This document shows positions 57,981 through 64,000 of a stretch of 64,000 bases of DNA, piece by piece. The stretch's first letter is position 1; every line of letters starts with the position of its first letter. This stretch comes from Aminobacter niigataensis (GTDB lineage Bacteria > Pseudomonadota > Alphaproteobacteria > Rhizobiales > Rhizobiaceae): NCBI RefSeq assembly GCF_014200015.1, contig NZ_JACHOT010000002.1, positions 372,001 to 436,000 on the forward strand, read 5' to 3'. The notes beneath the pieces were generated by a model. It worked only from the letters and a program-made list of their open reading frames with translations, was not told the origin of the DNA and made no database searches. The position numbers and the translations under genes are program-made.

Positions 57981-58499
57981 ATGAAAGAGACGATTCGCAT
58001 CATCGGCATCGACCCCGGGCTTCGGCGCACCGGCTGGGGCATCATCGAATCGCTCGGCAATTCGCTGCGTTTCGTCGCCGCAGGCACCGTACGGTCCGAC
58101 GACAAGGCCGCGCTTGCCAGCAGGCTGTGCCAGTTGCACGACGGTCTTGCCGACGTGATCCATCGCGAGATGCCGCATGAGGCCGCCGTCGAGGCGACCT
58201 TCGTCAACAAGGACGCCACCGCCACGCTGAAGCTCGGCCAGGCCCGCGGCATCGCCATGCTGGTGCCCGCACGCGCCGGGCTGGCGGTCGCCGAGTATTC
58301 GCCCAACGCCGTCAAGAAGGCGGTGATCGGCGTCGGCCACGGCGACAAGAAGCAGATCGCCATGATGGTCAAGGTGCTGTTGCCCAAGGCCGGTTTCGAC
58401 TCGGCCGACGCGGCCGACGCGCTGGCCATCGCCATCTGTCACGCGCACCATCGCCAGAGCCCGGCCTATCGGCTTGCAGCACTGGCCGCTCAGGCCTGA
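57981..58499 (+). CDS. ruvC: Crossover junction endodeoxyribonuclease RuvC
   Basis: 172 residues. Catalytic acidic residues are visible in [11 protein letters not shown] (D11), EATFVNKDA, and [18 protein letters not shown]. It cuts Holliday junctions made by recombination, working with RuvAB. In most relatives ruvC, ruvA and ruvB are adjacent; here about 1 kb of toxin-antitoxin genes separates it from ruvA. Confidence 0.96.
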   Translation: MKETIRIIGIDPGLRRTGWGIIESLGNSLRFVAAGTVRSDDKAALASRLCQLHDGLADVIHREMPHEAAVEATFVNKDATATLKLGQARGIAMLVPARAGLAVAEYSPNAVKKAVIGVGHGDKKQIAMMVKVLLPKAGFDSADAADALAIAICHAHHRQSPAYRLAALAAQA

Positions 58500-58504
58500 T
58501 GTTC

Positions 58505-58539
58505 TTGACTTGTTCCGGCCATGGGGACATTCCTTCCCC
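58505..58539 (+). promoter_or_regulatory. Promoter/operator region of first antitoxin-like gene
   Basis: TTGACT at 58505-58510 as the -35 box, and a GGGGA/TCCCC inverted repeat at 58523-58539. The 17-base string ATGTTCTTGACTTGTTC (58499-58515) recurs exactly at 58825-58841, so the promoter has been duplicated. Confidence 0.65.
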
Positions 58540-58559
58540 GTAAGAGAAGGGATGATTCC

Positions 58560-58811
58560 ATGCGGGTGACGAGCAAGGGACAGGTGACGATTCCGCGCGA
58601 TCTGCGCGAAACTTTCGGCATCGGCGCCAACACCGAAGTGATCTTCGGCATCGAAGGCGGCAAGATCACCATCGTGCCCAAGGACGACATCAACAGATTG
58701 GCCGATCGCGACCGGCTGGACCGGTTCCTGGCTATTCTCGACCGCCTCGAGGGCGCGGCCGACCCAGCGAGCAGCCCCGACGAACTGGCGGCGCTCGCCA
58801 GGGAGCGCTGA
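58560..58811 (+). CDS. AbrB/MazE-type antitoxin-like protein without adjacent toxin
   Basis: 83 residues from ATG 58560, with AGAAGG nine bases upstream. The swapped-hairpin AbrB domain is RVTSKGQVTIPRDLRETFGI at residues 2-21, followed by FGIEGGKITIVPKD. The C-terminal half (ALDRLEGAADPASS-type) would bind a toxin. No PIN gene follows; the next gene is another antitoxin, so this may be an orphan or a repressor for the cluster. Confidence 0.85.
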   Translation: MRVTSKGQVTIPRDLRETFGIGANTEVIFGIEGGKITIVPKDDINRLADRDRLDRFLAILDRLEGAADPASSPDELAALARER

Positions 58812-58830
58812 AGGCAGCCGCTCCATGTTC

Positions 58831-58877
58831 TTGACTTGTTCTCATGCGGCAGCTAAGTAATACCTACGAGGTATTAC
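58831..58877 (+). promoter_or_regulatory. Promoter with operator for the second antitoxin
   Basis: TTGACT (58831-58836), 17-base spacer, TAAGTA (58854-58859). A perfect palindrome GTAATACCT-ACG-AGGTATTAC (58857-58877) overlaps the -10 box and contains the ribosome site GAGG; the ATG follows at 58879. Binding of the antitoxin would block both transcription and translation. Confidence 0.8.
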
Positions 58878-58878
58878 C

Positions 58879-59148
58879 ATGCGCGTGACGACAAAAGGCC
58901 AGGTGACCATCCCCAAGGAGATCCGCGACCGTCTCGGCATCGAGGCCGGCTCGGAGGTGGATTTTGTCGTGTCCGACGACGTTGTCACACTCGTTGCCCT
59001 TCAAGGCGACGAGGCCCGGCAGCGCCGGGCGAAGGCCATCGGTGCCTGGGCAGACAAGGTAGCCGGAACGATCGACCTCGGCGGCATGACAACCGATGAA
59101 TATATGGACTGGCTGAGGGGGCCGCGCGATGACCTCGGTCCTCGTTGA
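58879..59148 (+). CDS. AbrB-type antitoxin (VapB-like)
   Basis: 89 residues. The DNA-binding domain is RVTTKGQVTIPKEIRDRLGI at residues 2-21, 80% like the gene before it, then VDFVVSDDVVTLVAL. The C-terminal tail (AGTIDLGGMTTDEYMDWLRG) should wrap the toxin. It overlaps the start of the PIN gene by 20 bases, the usual layout of a type II pair. Confidence 0.92.
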   Translation: MRVTTKGQVTIPKEIRDRLGIEAGSEVDFVVSDDVVTLVALQGDEARQRRAKAIGAWADKVAGTIDLGGMTTDEYMDWLRGPRDDLGPR

Positions 59149-59542
59149 TTCCAACATTTTCCTGGACATGTTCCAGGGCGGCGCGACAAGCAACTGGTCG
59201 CGAGGCAACCTCGTGAAAGAAGGAAGCGTCGCCGCACTGGTCGTAAACCCGGTAATCTGGTCGGAGATCTCGGTTCGGTTTCCGGCGGAGGCCGACCTCG
59301 TCGATTCTCTGGCCGGACTTTCGCTGCACAAGGCGCTGATCCCTTATGAAGCCGCTTTCATGGCCGGTAAGGCGCATCTGGCATATCGCCAGAATGGCGG
59401 AACGCGCGAACGCACCCTGCCCGATTTCCTCATCGGCGCGCATGCGCAGGTGGCGGGGCACCGGCTGCTGACGCGCGACGCCACGCGTTACCGCAGCTAT
59501 TTCCCCGACCTCGACATCATCGCACCAGACACCCATCCATGA
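59129..59542 (+). CDS. PIN-domain toxin (VapC-like)
   Basis: 137 residues. Acidic catalytic positions of the PIN ribonuclease are D8 in LVDSNIFLD, the glutamate in WSEIS, and the aspartate in [11 protein letters not shown], followed by [11 protein letters not shown]. It should cut RNA (often tRNA) when free of antitoxin. It ends 13 bp before ruvA, on the same strand. Confidence 0.92.
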   Translation: MTSVLVDSNIFLDMFQGGATSNWSRGNLVKEGSVAALVVNPVIWSEISVRFPAEADLVDSLAGLSLHKALIPYEAAFMAGKAHLAYRQNGGTRERTLPDFLIGAHAQVAGHRLLTRDATRYRSYFPDLDIIAPDTHP

Positions 59543-59555
59543 CGGGACGCACCAA

Positions 59556-60176
59556 ATGATCGGCAAGTTGAAGGGCACCGTCGACGAGATCGGCGAGGAT
59601 TATTGCGTGCTCGACGTCCATGGCGTCGGCTACGTCGCCTATTGCTCGGCGCGCACGCTGGCCGCCCTGCCCGGCGCCGGCGAAGCCGCAGTCCTCCATA
59701 TCGAAACCTATGTCCGCGAGGACATGATCCGCCTCTATGGCTTCAAGGCCGAGCTGGAGCGCGAATGGTTCAGGCTGCTGCAGAACAATGTCCCCGGTGT
59801 CGGCGCCAAGGTCGCACTCGCCATCCTGTCGACGCTGGCGCCATCCGACCTCGCCAACGCAATCGCGCTGCGCGACATCGCCATGGTCAGCCGTGCGCCC
59901 GGTGTCGGCAAGAAGGTCGCCGAGCGCATCGTCACCGAACTCAAGAACAAGGCCCCGGCCTTCGCCGGCGAAGCCTCGGGCACCATCGGCCTGAAGCAGG
60001 AACTCGGCGAGGGCGTGGCCCCCGCCCCCATCGCCGATGCGGTTTCGGCGCTGGTCAATCTCGGCTATTCCCGCGACATCGCCGCCAATGCCATTGCCGC
60101 CGCCATGAAGACGGCCGGCGAGGATGCCGATTCCTCCAAGCTGATCCGTTTCGGCCTGAAGGAGCTGGCGCGGTGA
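59556..60176 (+). CDS. ruvA: Holliday junction branch-migration protein RuvA
   Basis: 206 residues. Domain I begins [21 protein letters not shown]; helix-hairpin-helix motifs in domain II are [13 protein letters not shown] and [13 protein letters not shown]; the short C-terminal domain binds RuvB. It holds the Holliday junction. Flanked on both sides by toxin-antitoxin genes. Confidence 0.96.
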   Translation: MIGKLKGTVDEIGEDYCVLDVHGVGYVAYCSARTLAALPGAGEAAVLHIETYVREDMIRLYGFKAELEREWFRLLQNNVPGVGAKVALAILSTLAPSDLANAIALRDIAMVSRAPGVGKKVAERIVTELKNKAPAFAGEASGTIGLKQELGEGVAPAPIADAVSALVNLGYSRDIAANAIAAAMKTAGEDADSSKLIRFGLKELAR

Positions 60177-60197
60177 CCATTGCAGCACCTCGATTTT

Positions 60198-60220
60198 CTT
60201 ACTATATTGCCAAAAGTAAG
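60198..60220. promoter_or_regulatory. Inverted repeat before third antitoxin
   Basis: CTTACT and AGTAAG arms around an AT-rich centre containing TATATTG, in the 67-bp gap after ruvA. A probable promoter-operator of the following pair; AGGAG at 60231-60235 is its ribosome site. Confidence 0.6.
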
Positions 60221-60243
60221 TATTCTGGTCAGGAGTAAGAACT

Positions 60244-60519
60244 GTGGGTGCCGAAGCCACCTTGACCTCCAAGGGCCAGCTCACCATTCCGAAAGACGTG
60301 AGAGACATGCTGTCGCTGAAGCCCGGCGATGCCATCGCCTGGACCGTTGTTGACAACCATCTCGTCGGCACGCCGCGTAATCTTGCCTTCGCCGACCTCG
60401 CCGGCATCCTTGGCGACCCGCCCGGCGGGCCGGCAACGCTGGCGGAAATCGACGAGGCGGTTCGCGATGCCGTGGCAACGCATGCACTTGGCAAAGATTT
60501 GGCGGGGGATGCCCCGTGA
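60244..60519 (+). CDS. AbrB-type antitoxin (second intact pair)
   Basis: 91 residues from GTG 60244, supported by AGGAG eight bases upstream. The DNA-binding domain is TLTSKGQLTIPKDVRDMLSL. It differs more from the two earlier copies than they do from each other. Overlaps the next PIN gene by 4 bases. Confidence 0.9.
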   Translation: MGAEATLTSKGQLTIPKDVRDMLSLKPGDAIAWTVVDNHLVGTPRNLAFADLAGILGDPPGGPATLAEIDEAVRDAVATHALGKDLAGDAP

Positions 60520-60920
60520 CGCAGGTCGGCATCGACACCAACATTCTGCTGCGCATGGTGCTGAACGACGACCCCGATCAGCAGGCGAAAGCACTCGCAT
60601 TCGGGAGCGGCCTGAGCGAGGAGACCCCCGGGTTCATCAGCCTGATTGTGCTGGTTGAATTCAGTTGGGCTCTTGCATCGCGTTACCGGCAGACGAAGGA
60701 CCAGACCTTGACCACCATTCACAGGCTGCTGAAGGTGAGGACGCTCGCCTTCGAGGACTTCGATGCGGTCGTCCGCGCGCTGGAGCGCGCGGCCGCCCCG
60801 CAAGTGGACTTTGCCGATGCGTTGATCGCCGAGCACAATCTGCAACTCGGCTGCTCGCACACGGTGACGTTCGACTTGTCTGCCGCAAAGTCCATCCCAT
60901 CCATGGAACTGCTTTCGTGA
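60516..60920 (+). CDS. PIN-domain toxin (VapC-like), second pair
   Basis: 134 residues. PIN acidic residues: D7 in [10 protein letters not shown], the glutamate in LVEFSWAL, the aspartate in [13 protein letters not shown], and VTFDLSAAK near the end. It is unlike the first PIN toxin in length of loops. Its TGA overlaps the GTG of ruvB, so it is translationally linked to that essential repair gene. Confidence 0.92.
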   Translation: MTQVGIDTNILLRMVLNDDPDQQAKALAFGSGLSEETPGFISLIVLVEFSWALASRYRQTKDQTLTTIHRLLKVRTLAFEDFDAVVRALERAAAPQVDFADALIAEHNLQLGCSHTVTFDLSAAKSIPSMELLS

Positions 60921-61957
60921 ACACGCCCACCCGCCTCATTACACCTGAAAAGCGCGGCGAGGACGCCGACAACAGCCTGCGCCCGCAGACGCTCGACGAT
61001 TTCGTCGGCCAGGCGGCTGCGCGCGCCAACCTGAAGATCTTTATCGAGGCGGCCAAGGGCCGTGGCGAGGCGCTCGACCACGTGCTGTTCGTCGGCCCGC
61101 CCGGCCTCGGCAAGACGACGCTCGCCCAGATCATGGCGCGCGAGCTCGGCGTCAATTTCCGCTCGACCTCAGGCCCGGTGATCGCCAAGGCCGGCGACCT
61201 CGCAGCCCTTCTGACCAATCTCGAAGAGCGCGACGTGCTGTTCATCGACGAGATCCACCGGCTCAACCCGGCGGTCGAGGAAATCCTCTACCCGGCGATG
61301 GAGGACTACCAGCTCGACCTGATCATCGGCGAAGGCCCGGCGGCTCGCTCGGTGAAGATCGACCTCGCCAAATTCACGCTGGTGGCCGCCACCACCCGCC
61401 TCGGCCTGCTGACCAACCCGCTGCGCGACCGCTTCGGCATCCCGACCCGGCTCAATTTCTACACCGTCGAGGAGTTGGAGCTGATCGTGCGCCGCGGCGC
61501 GCGCATCCTCGGCATGCCGCTCGCCGACGACGGCGCCATCGAGATTGCGCGGCGTGCCCGCGGCACGCCGCGCATCGCCGGCCGCCTGCTGCGCCGCGTC
61601 CGCGATTTCGCCTCCGTCGCCGGTTCCGGCCCCGTCGACCGCAGCATTGCCGACGAGGCGCTGTCGCGACTTGAAGTCGACGCACTCGGCCTCGATTCGC
61701 TCGACCGGCGCTATCTCTCGATGATCGCGATGAATTTCGGCGGCGGTCCTGTCGGCATCGAGACCATCGCGGCCGGCCTGTCCGAGCCGCGCGATGCCAT
61801 CGAAGACATCATCGAGCCCTATCTGATCCAGCAGGGCTTCATCCAGCGCACGCCGCGCGGCCGCATGCTGACCGCCAACGCCTGGAAGCACCTTGGCCTC
61901 GAAATCCCGCGCGACCTCGCCGTGCAGCAGATCAACCTGTTCCAGGAAGAGGAATGA
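60917..61957 (+). CDS. ruvB: Holliday junction branch-migration helicase RuvB
   Basis: 346 residues from GTG 60917, the only start that fits the family N-terminus ([13 protein letters not shown]). Walker A GPPGLGKT is at residues 60-67, Walker B LFIDEIH, sensor 1 VAATTRLG, arginine finger near [13 protein letters not shown], and the winged helix at the C-terminus. It drives branch migration with RuvA. It is followed by a GNAT gene overlapping by 4 bases. Confidence 0.96.
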   Translation: MNTPTRLITPEKRGEDADNSLRPQTLDDFVGQAAARANLKIFIEAAKGRGEALDHVLFVGPPGLGKTTLAQIMARELGVNFRSTSGPVIAKAGDLAALLTNLEERDVLFIDEIHRLNPAVEEILYPAMEDYQLDLIIGEGPAARSVKIDLAKFTLVAATTRLGLLTNPLRDRFGIPTRLNFYTVEELELIVRRGARILGMPLADDGAIEIARRARGTPRIAGRLLRRVRDFASVAGSGPVDRSIADEALSRLEVDALGLDSLDRRYLSMIAMNFGGGPVGIETIAAGLSEPRDAIEDIIEPYLIQQGFIQRTPRGRMLTANAWKHLGLEIPRDLAVQQINLFQEEE

Positions 61958-62442
61958 GCCCGGCTGGCTATCGTCCCGGGCTGATCGCCGACATCGTTCG
62001 GCTGCACGCCGAATATTACGCCCGCGACTGGGGTTTCGGCCTGCCCTTCGAAGCCAAGGTGGCAGGCGAGCTTTCCACCTTCATGCGCGATTTCCGGCCG
62101 GGCCAGGATTTCTTCGCAGCCGAATACGACGACGATGGCGCCCTGCTGGGCACGATCAGCATCGAGGCGCCGACCGCAGTCGAGCCGTTGGCGCATCTGC
62201 GCTGGTTCATCACCAGCGACAACGCACGCGGCACCGGACTGGGGCGCCGGCTGATGGGCGCAGCGATCGAGCATGCCGACATGAAGGGCTTTCCCAGGGT
62301 CTATCTCACGACCTTCGCCGGGCTCAGTCCCGCGCGCCACCTCTACGAGTCCTTCGGCTTTGCGCTTGTGGCGGAAGAAGAACGCGACCAGTGGTCCGGC
62401 GGCGTGCGCGAGCAGCGCTTCGAGCGCCCGAGGACGCGGTAG
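61954..62442 (+). CDS. GNAT family N-acetyltransferase
   Basis: 162 residues. The acetyl-CoA motif is [21 protein letters not shown] (about residues 89-109), with [14 protein letters not shown] as motif B. Overlaps the ruvB stop (ATGA), hence part of the same transcript. In several relatives a ruvB-linked acetyltransferase lies here too. Substrate unknown. Confidence 0.9.
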   Translation: MSPAGYRPGLIADIVRLHAEYYARDWGFGLPFEAKVAGELSTFMRDFRPGQDFFAAEYDDDGALLGTISIEAPTAVEPLAHLRWFITSDNARGTGLGRRLMGAAIEHADMKGFPRVYLTTFAGLSPARHLYESFGFALVAEEERDQWSGGVREQRFERPRTR

Positions 62443-62501
62443 CCACGCTCAGTTCTCCCTCCCGAACATCCGAGAAGTGGCCCGCCTGCCGGGGAGAGAA
62501 C

Positions 62502-63176
62502 CTATTCCTTTTCCACCGGGAACGGTGTCGGCTCCCAGATCCGAGCAAACCCCTTGGGCAGCCTGGCGATACGCATCGCCTCCCAGGCCGCAAGCTGTCG
62601 GGCGATGCCGGCCCTGTCGCCTTTGTCCAACAAGGGACCGAGCGCATCAACGACCGAAGCCACTTCCGCCTCGGCAAAGCCGGGAATGCACCACAGGGAG
62701 CGACCGTTCCTGAGATCGTCGAGCTTGGCACGTGCAGTATCGAGATCGCCGCGCGCGGCATGCAGACAAACTCCGCGCAGTTCGTCGATCTCGAAACGGC
62801 GATACGGGAGCGGCTTGGTTTCGACATAAGCGACCAGATCGTCGAGCGTCTCGATGCTGCGGAAGATGGGCAGGATATCTCGCTCCAACTGCGTGACGAG
62901 TTGGAGAACTCCTTCGGGATCCCAAGTGAAAAGCCCGGGCGTTTCCCGGTCGATTCGATCGCCCCAGTTAAGGGGGAAATTGCCGACAGGTTCACAAAAA
63001 TGGGTCACAGCCCATTTCGGAACAAAATACTCATCGTGATTGCGAGTCAGGATAATGACGCCTCGCAGCACATGCCGTATTGGCTTCATGACAAGCCAGC
63101 GACCGATAATCTCGAGATCCGTGTGGCGGGTCAGAAGCGGCTTGATATGACGCTTGATGAGTTGCGAAGCCGTCAT
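62502..63176 (-). CDS. Hypothetical protein, possible immunity partner
   Basis: 224 residues without a signal or membrane segment, rich in aromatic and charged residues (LIKRHIKPLLTRHTDLEI; HDEYFVPKWAVTHFCEP). Composition of the two halves suggests an alpha/beta domain followed by a helical one. Its GTG/ATG overlaps the stop of the nuclease-like gene by 4 bases, so it is made in step with it. In toxin-immunity layouts the immunity gene follows the toxin, as here. No family recognised. Confidence 0.55.
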   Translation of the reverse strand: MTASQLIKRHIKPLLTRHTDLEIIGRWLVMKPIRHVLRGVIILTRNHDEYFVPKWAVTHFCEPVGNFPLNWGDRIDRETPGLFTWDPEGVLQLVTQLERDILPIFRSIETLDDLVAYVETKPLPYRRFEIDELRGVCLHAARGDLDTARAKLDDLRNGRSLWCIPGFAEAEVASVVDALGPLLDKGDRAGIARQLAAWEAMRIARLPKGFARIWEPTPFPVEKE

Positions 63177-64000
63177 TCGTAAGGCCTCACTTCGATTATG
63201 ATGATCGGGCGACCATGAAAAGCAAGCCTCCTCGCAAACTCGATCGCCCGGCTGCGGCTGAGACCTCTGCGCCCCGTCTTTAGATCATAGACACAGATCG
63301 GACCAACATTTCGATCTTCCAGCACATCGACGCGCACCGCACTGAAATCGATCGGAGTTTCCTCCATTCGTTTCAGCAATGACTGCTCTGAAGTCAGGGT
63401 TGGGTCTTTGAGCGTTAATATCTTCTTATGCAGTCGCGTGTGCACCGCTGTGCCGAAGACTGTCGCGCTCGAGTATGGGCCTGCGAGCTTGGCGTCTGAC
63501 ATGGCTTCGTTCGAAAGGCTCTGGACGAGTTCGAGCTTGGTGCAGACCTTCTCCGTCTCGGCGCGCGAGAGCATGCCGACGAAGCTCAACGATGTCAGCA
63601 ACGACCCGTTCGGCCGAAACTCCTTCGCCGTGAAGGCCAAGCAGGCCCTTTGGTCCCGCGTGTTGCCAGCCGATAAACTGTTGTAGAGCTGTCGCCCAGC
63701 CTCGAAGGCTTGCCGAGCAACCGGCGCATTTGCGCGCTGGATGACTGGTAGCGACATCGGCCCTTGAGGGGTCCATAGCGTCTTGCTGACCGGAGTACCG
63801 GCACCGTCAAGCACGGTTTGGCTCGTGCCCTCGGTCTGGAAGACGAAACGCCGTCCACCTGGAAGGCTTACCGTGTGCCGTACATGCGGACCTCCCGGTC
63901 GGTTGGATAGTCCAACACGCGTCACGATCCGCGCGCGGTCGATGGCAGGTTTGCTTGAGGAAGCCGCCCCGGCTCTCTGGCCGGGTGTAATGCTTGGCGA
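63173..64000 (-). CDS. Nuclease-like C-terminal toxin domain protein, 5' end beyond the window
   Basis: The frame is open to the window edge on the minus strand (no stop between 63926 and 64000), so the GTG at 63925 is probably not the start and the protein is larger. The visible 275 residues include a Pro-rich lead and a C-terminal domain with GTAVHTRLHKKI, RVDVLEDR, and ICVYDLKTGRRGLS, which fits a PD-(D/E)xK nuclease core (D, then D-x-K). Such domains end polymorphic toxins. The immunity-like gene follows with a 4-base overlap. Role is inference. Confidence 0.6.
   Translation of the reverse strand, partial: SPSITPGQRAGAASSSKPAIDRARIVTRVGLSNRPGGPHVRHTVSLPGGRRFVFQTEGTSQTVLDGAGTPVSKTLWTPQGPMSLPVIQRANAPVARQAFEAGRQLYNSLSAGNTRDQRACLAFTAKEFRPNGSLLTSLSFVGMLSRAETEKVCTKLELVQSLSNEAMSDAKLAGPYSSATVFGTAVHTRLHKKILTLKDPTLTSEQSLLKRMEETPIDFSAVRVDVLEDRNVGPICVYDLKTGRRGLSRSRAIEFARRLAFHGRPIIIIEVRPYE

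Overview
The window is a GC-rich chromosomal segment from an alphaproteobacterium, most likely a Hyphomicrobiales member of the Mesorhizobium/Aminobacter kind. That placement rests on an RcdA-family (DUF1465) protein next to ruvC, an L31 ribosomal protein without the zinc CxxC motif, a 6S RNA beside the 5-formyltetrahydrofolate cyclo-ligase gene, and short palindromic intergenic repeats typical of rhizobia. The genus is inference; no rRNA or tRNA gene was seen to test it.

Left region (1-12,201): a transport and catabolism locus, almost all on the minus strand. It holds a dipeptide/oligopeptide-type ABC importer (ATPase, two permeases, Tat-exported binding protein), an MFS exporter, three paralogous HpcH/HpaI-type aldolases (one apparently without catalytic residues), two isocitrate lyase/PEP mutase superfamily enzymes (one without the catalytic cysteine), and LysR and IclR regulators. 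The genes look like uptake of an organic acid or peptide-like compound followed by retro-aldol or lyase cleavage; the substrate is unknown.

Accessory island (about 12,200-19,400): visibly more A+T-rich sequence with a putative phage abortive-infection membrane protein, a minus-strand pair made of an Mrr-like nuclease/STAND-NTPase fusion and a helical plus beta-propeller protein, and an unrecognised divergent gene. At its right edge lie a long GC-rich inverted repeat and a C-terminal scrap of a GapR/DUF2312 gene. This is the best candidate for an undescribed defence system.

Middle and right regions (19,400-57,900): mostly ordinary chromosomal genes. They include msrB, a CoxE-like VWA protein and a MoxR-like ATPase, a GH25 lysozyme lipoprotein, 6S RNA with 5-FCL and YmdB, TerC, several small regulator/enzyme pairs with clear palindromic operators (ArsR, HxlR, TetR), a MASE1-like GGDEF protein, YebC, an RDD/SelW pair, ddl, rpmE, an ABC exporter, a nitroreductase, a KstD-like flavoprotein, an M32 carboxypeptidase, a MotA/OmpA-like pair, suhB-efp, a Sel1 protein with a ThiE-like protein, TauE, an acyl-CoA ligase, and a likely terminator-ended small RNA upstream of the RcdA gene.

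Right end (57,981-64,000): the ruvC-ruvA-ruvB cluster is interrupted by AbrB-type antitoxin and PIN toxin genes in both gaps, with translational overlap into ruvB. The window ends with an overlapping minus-strand pair that looks like a C-terminal nuclease toxin (cut by the window edge) and a partner protein that may be its immunity factor.
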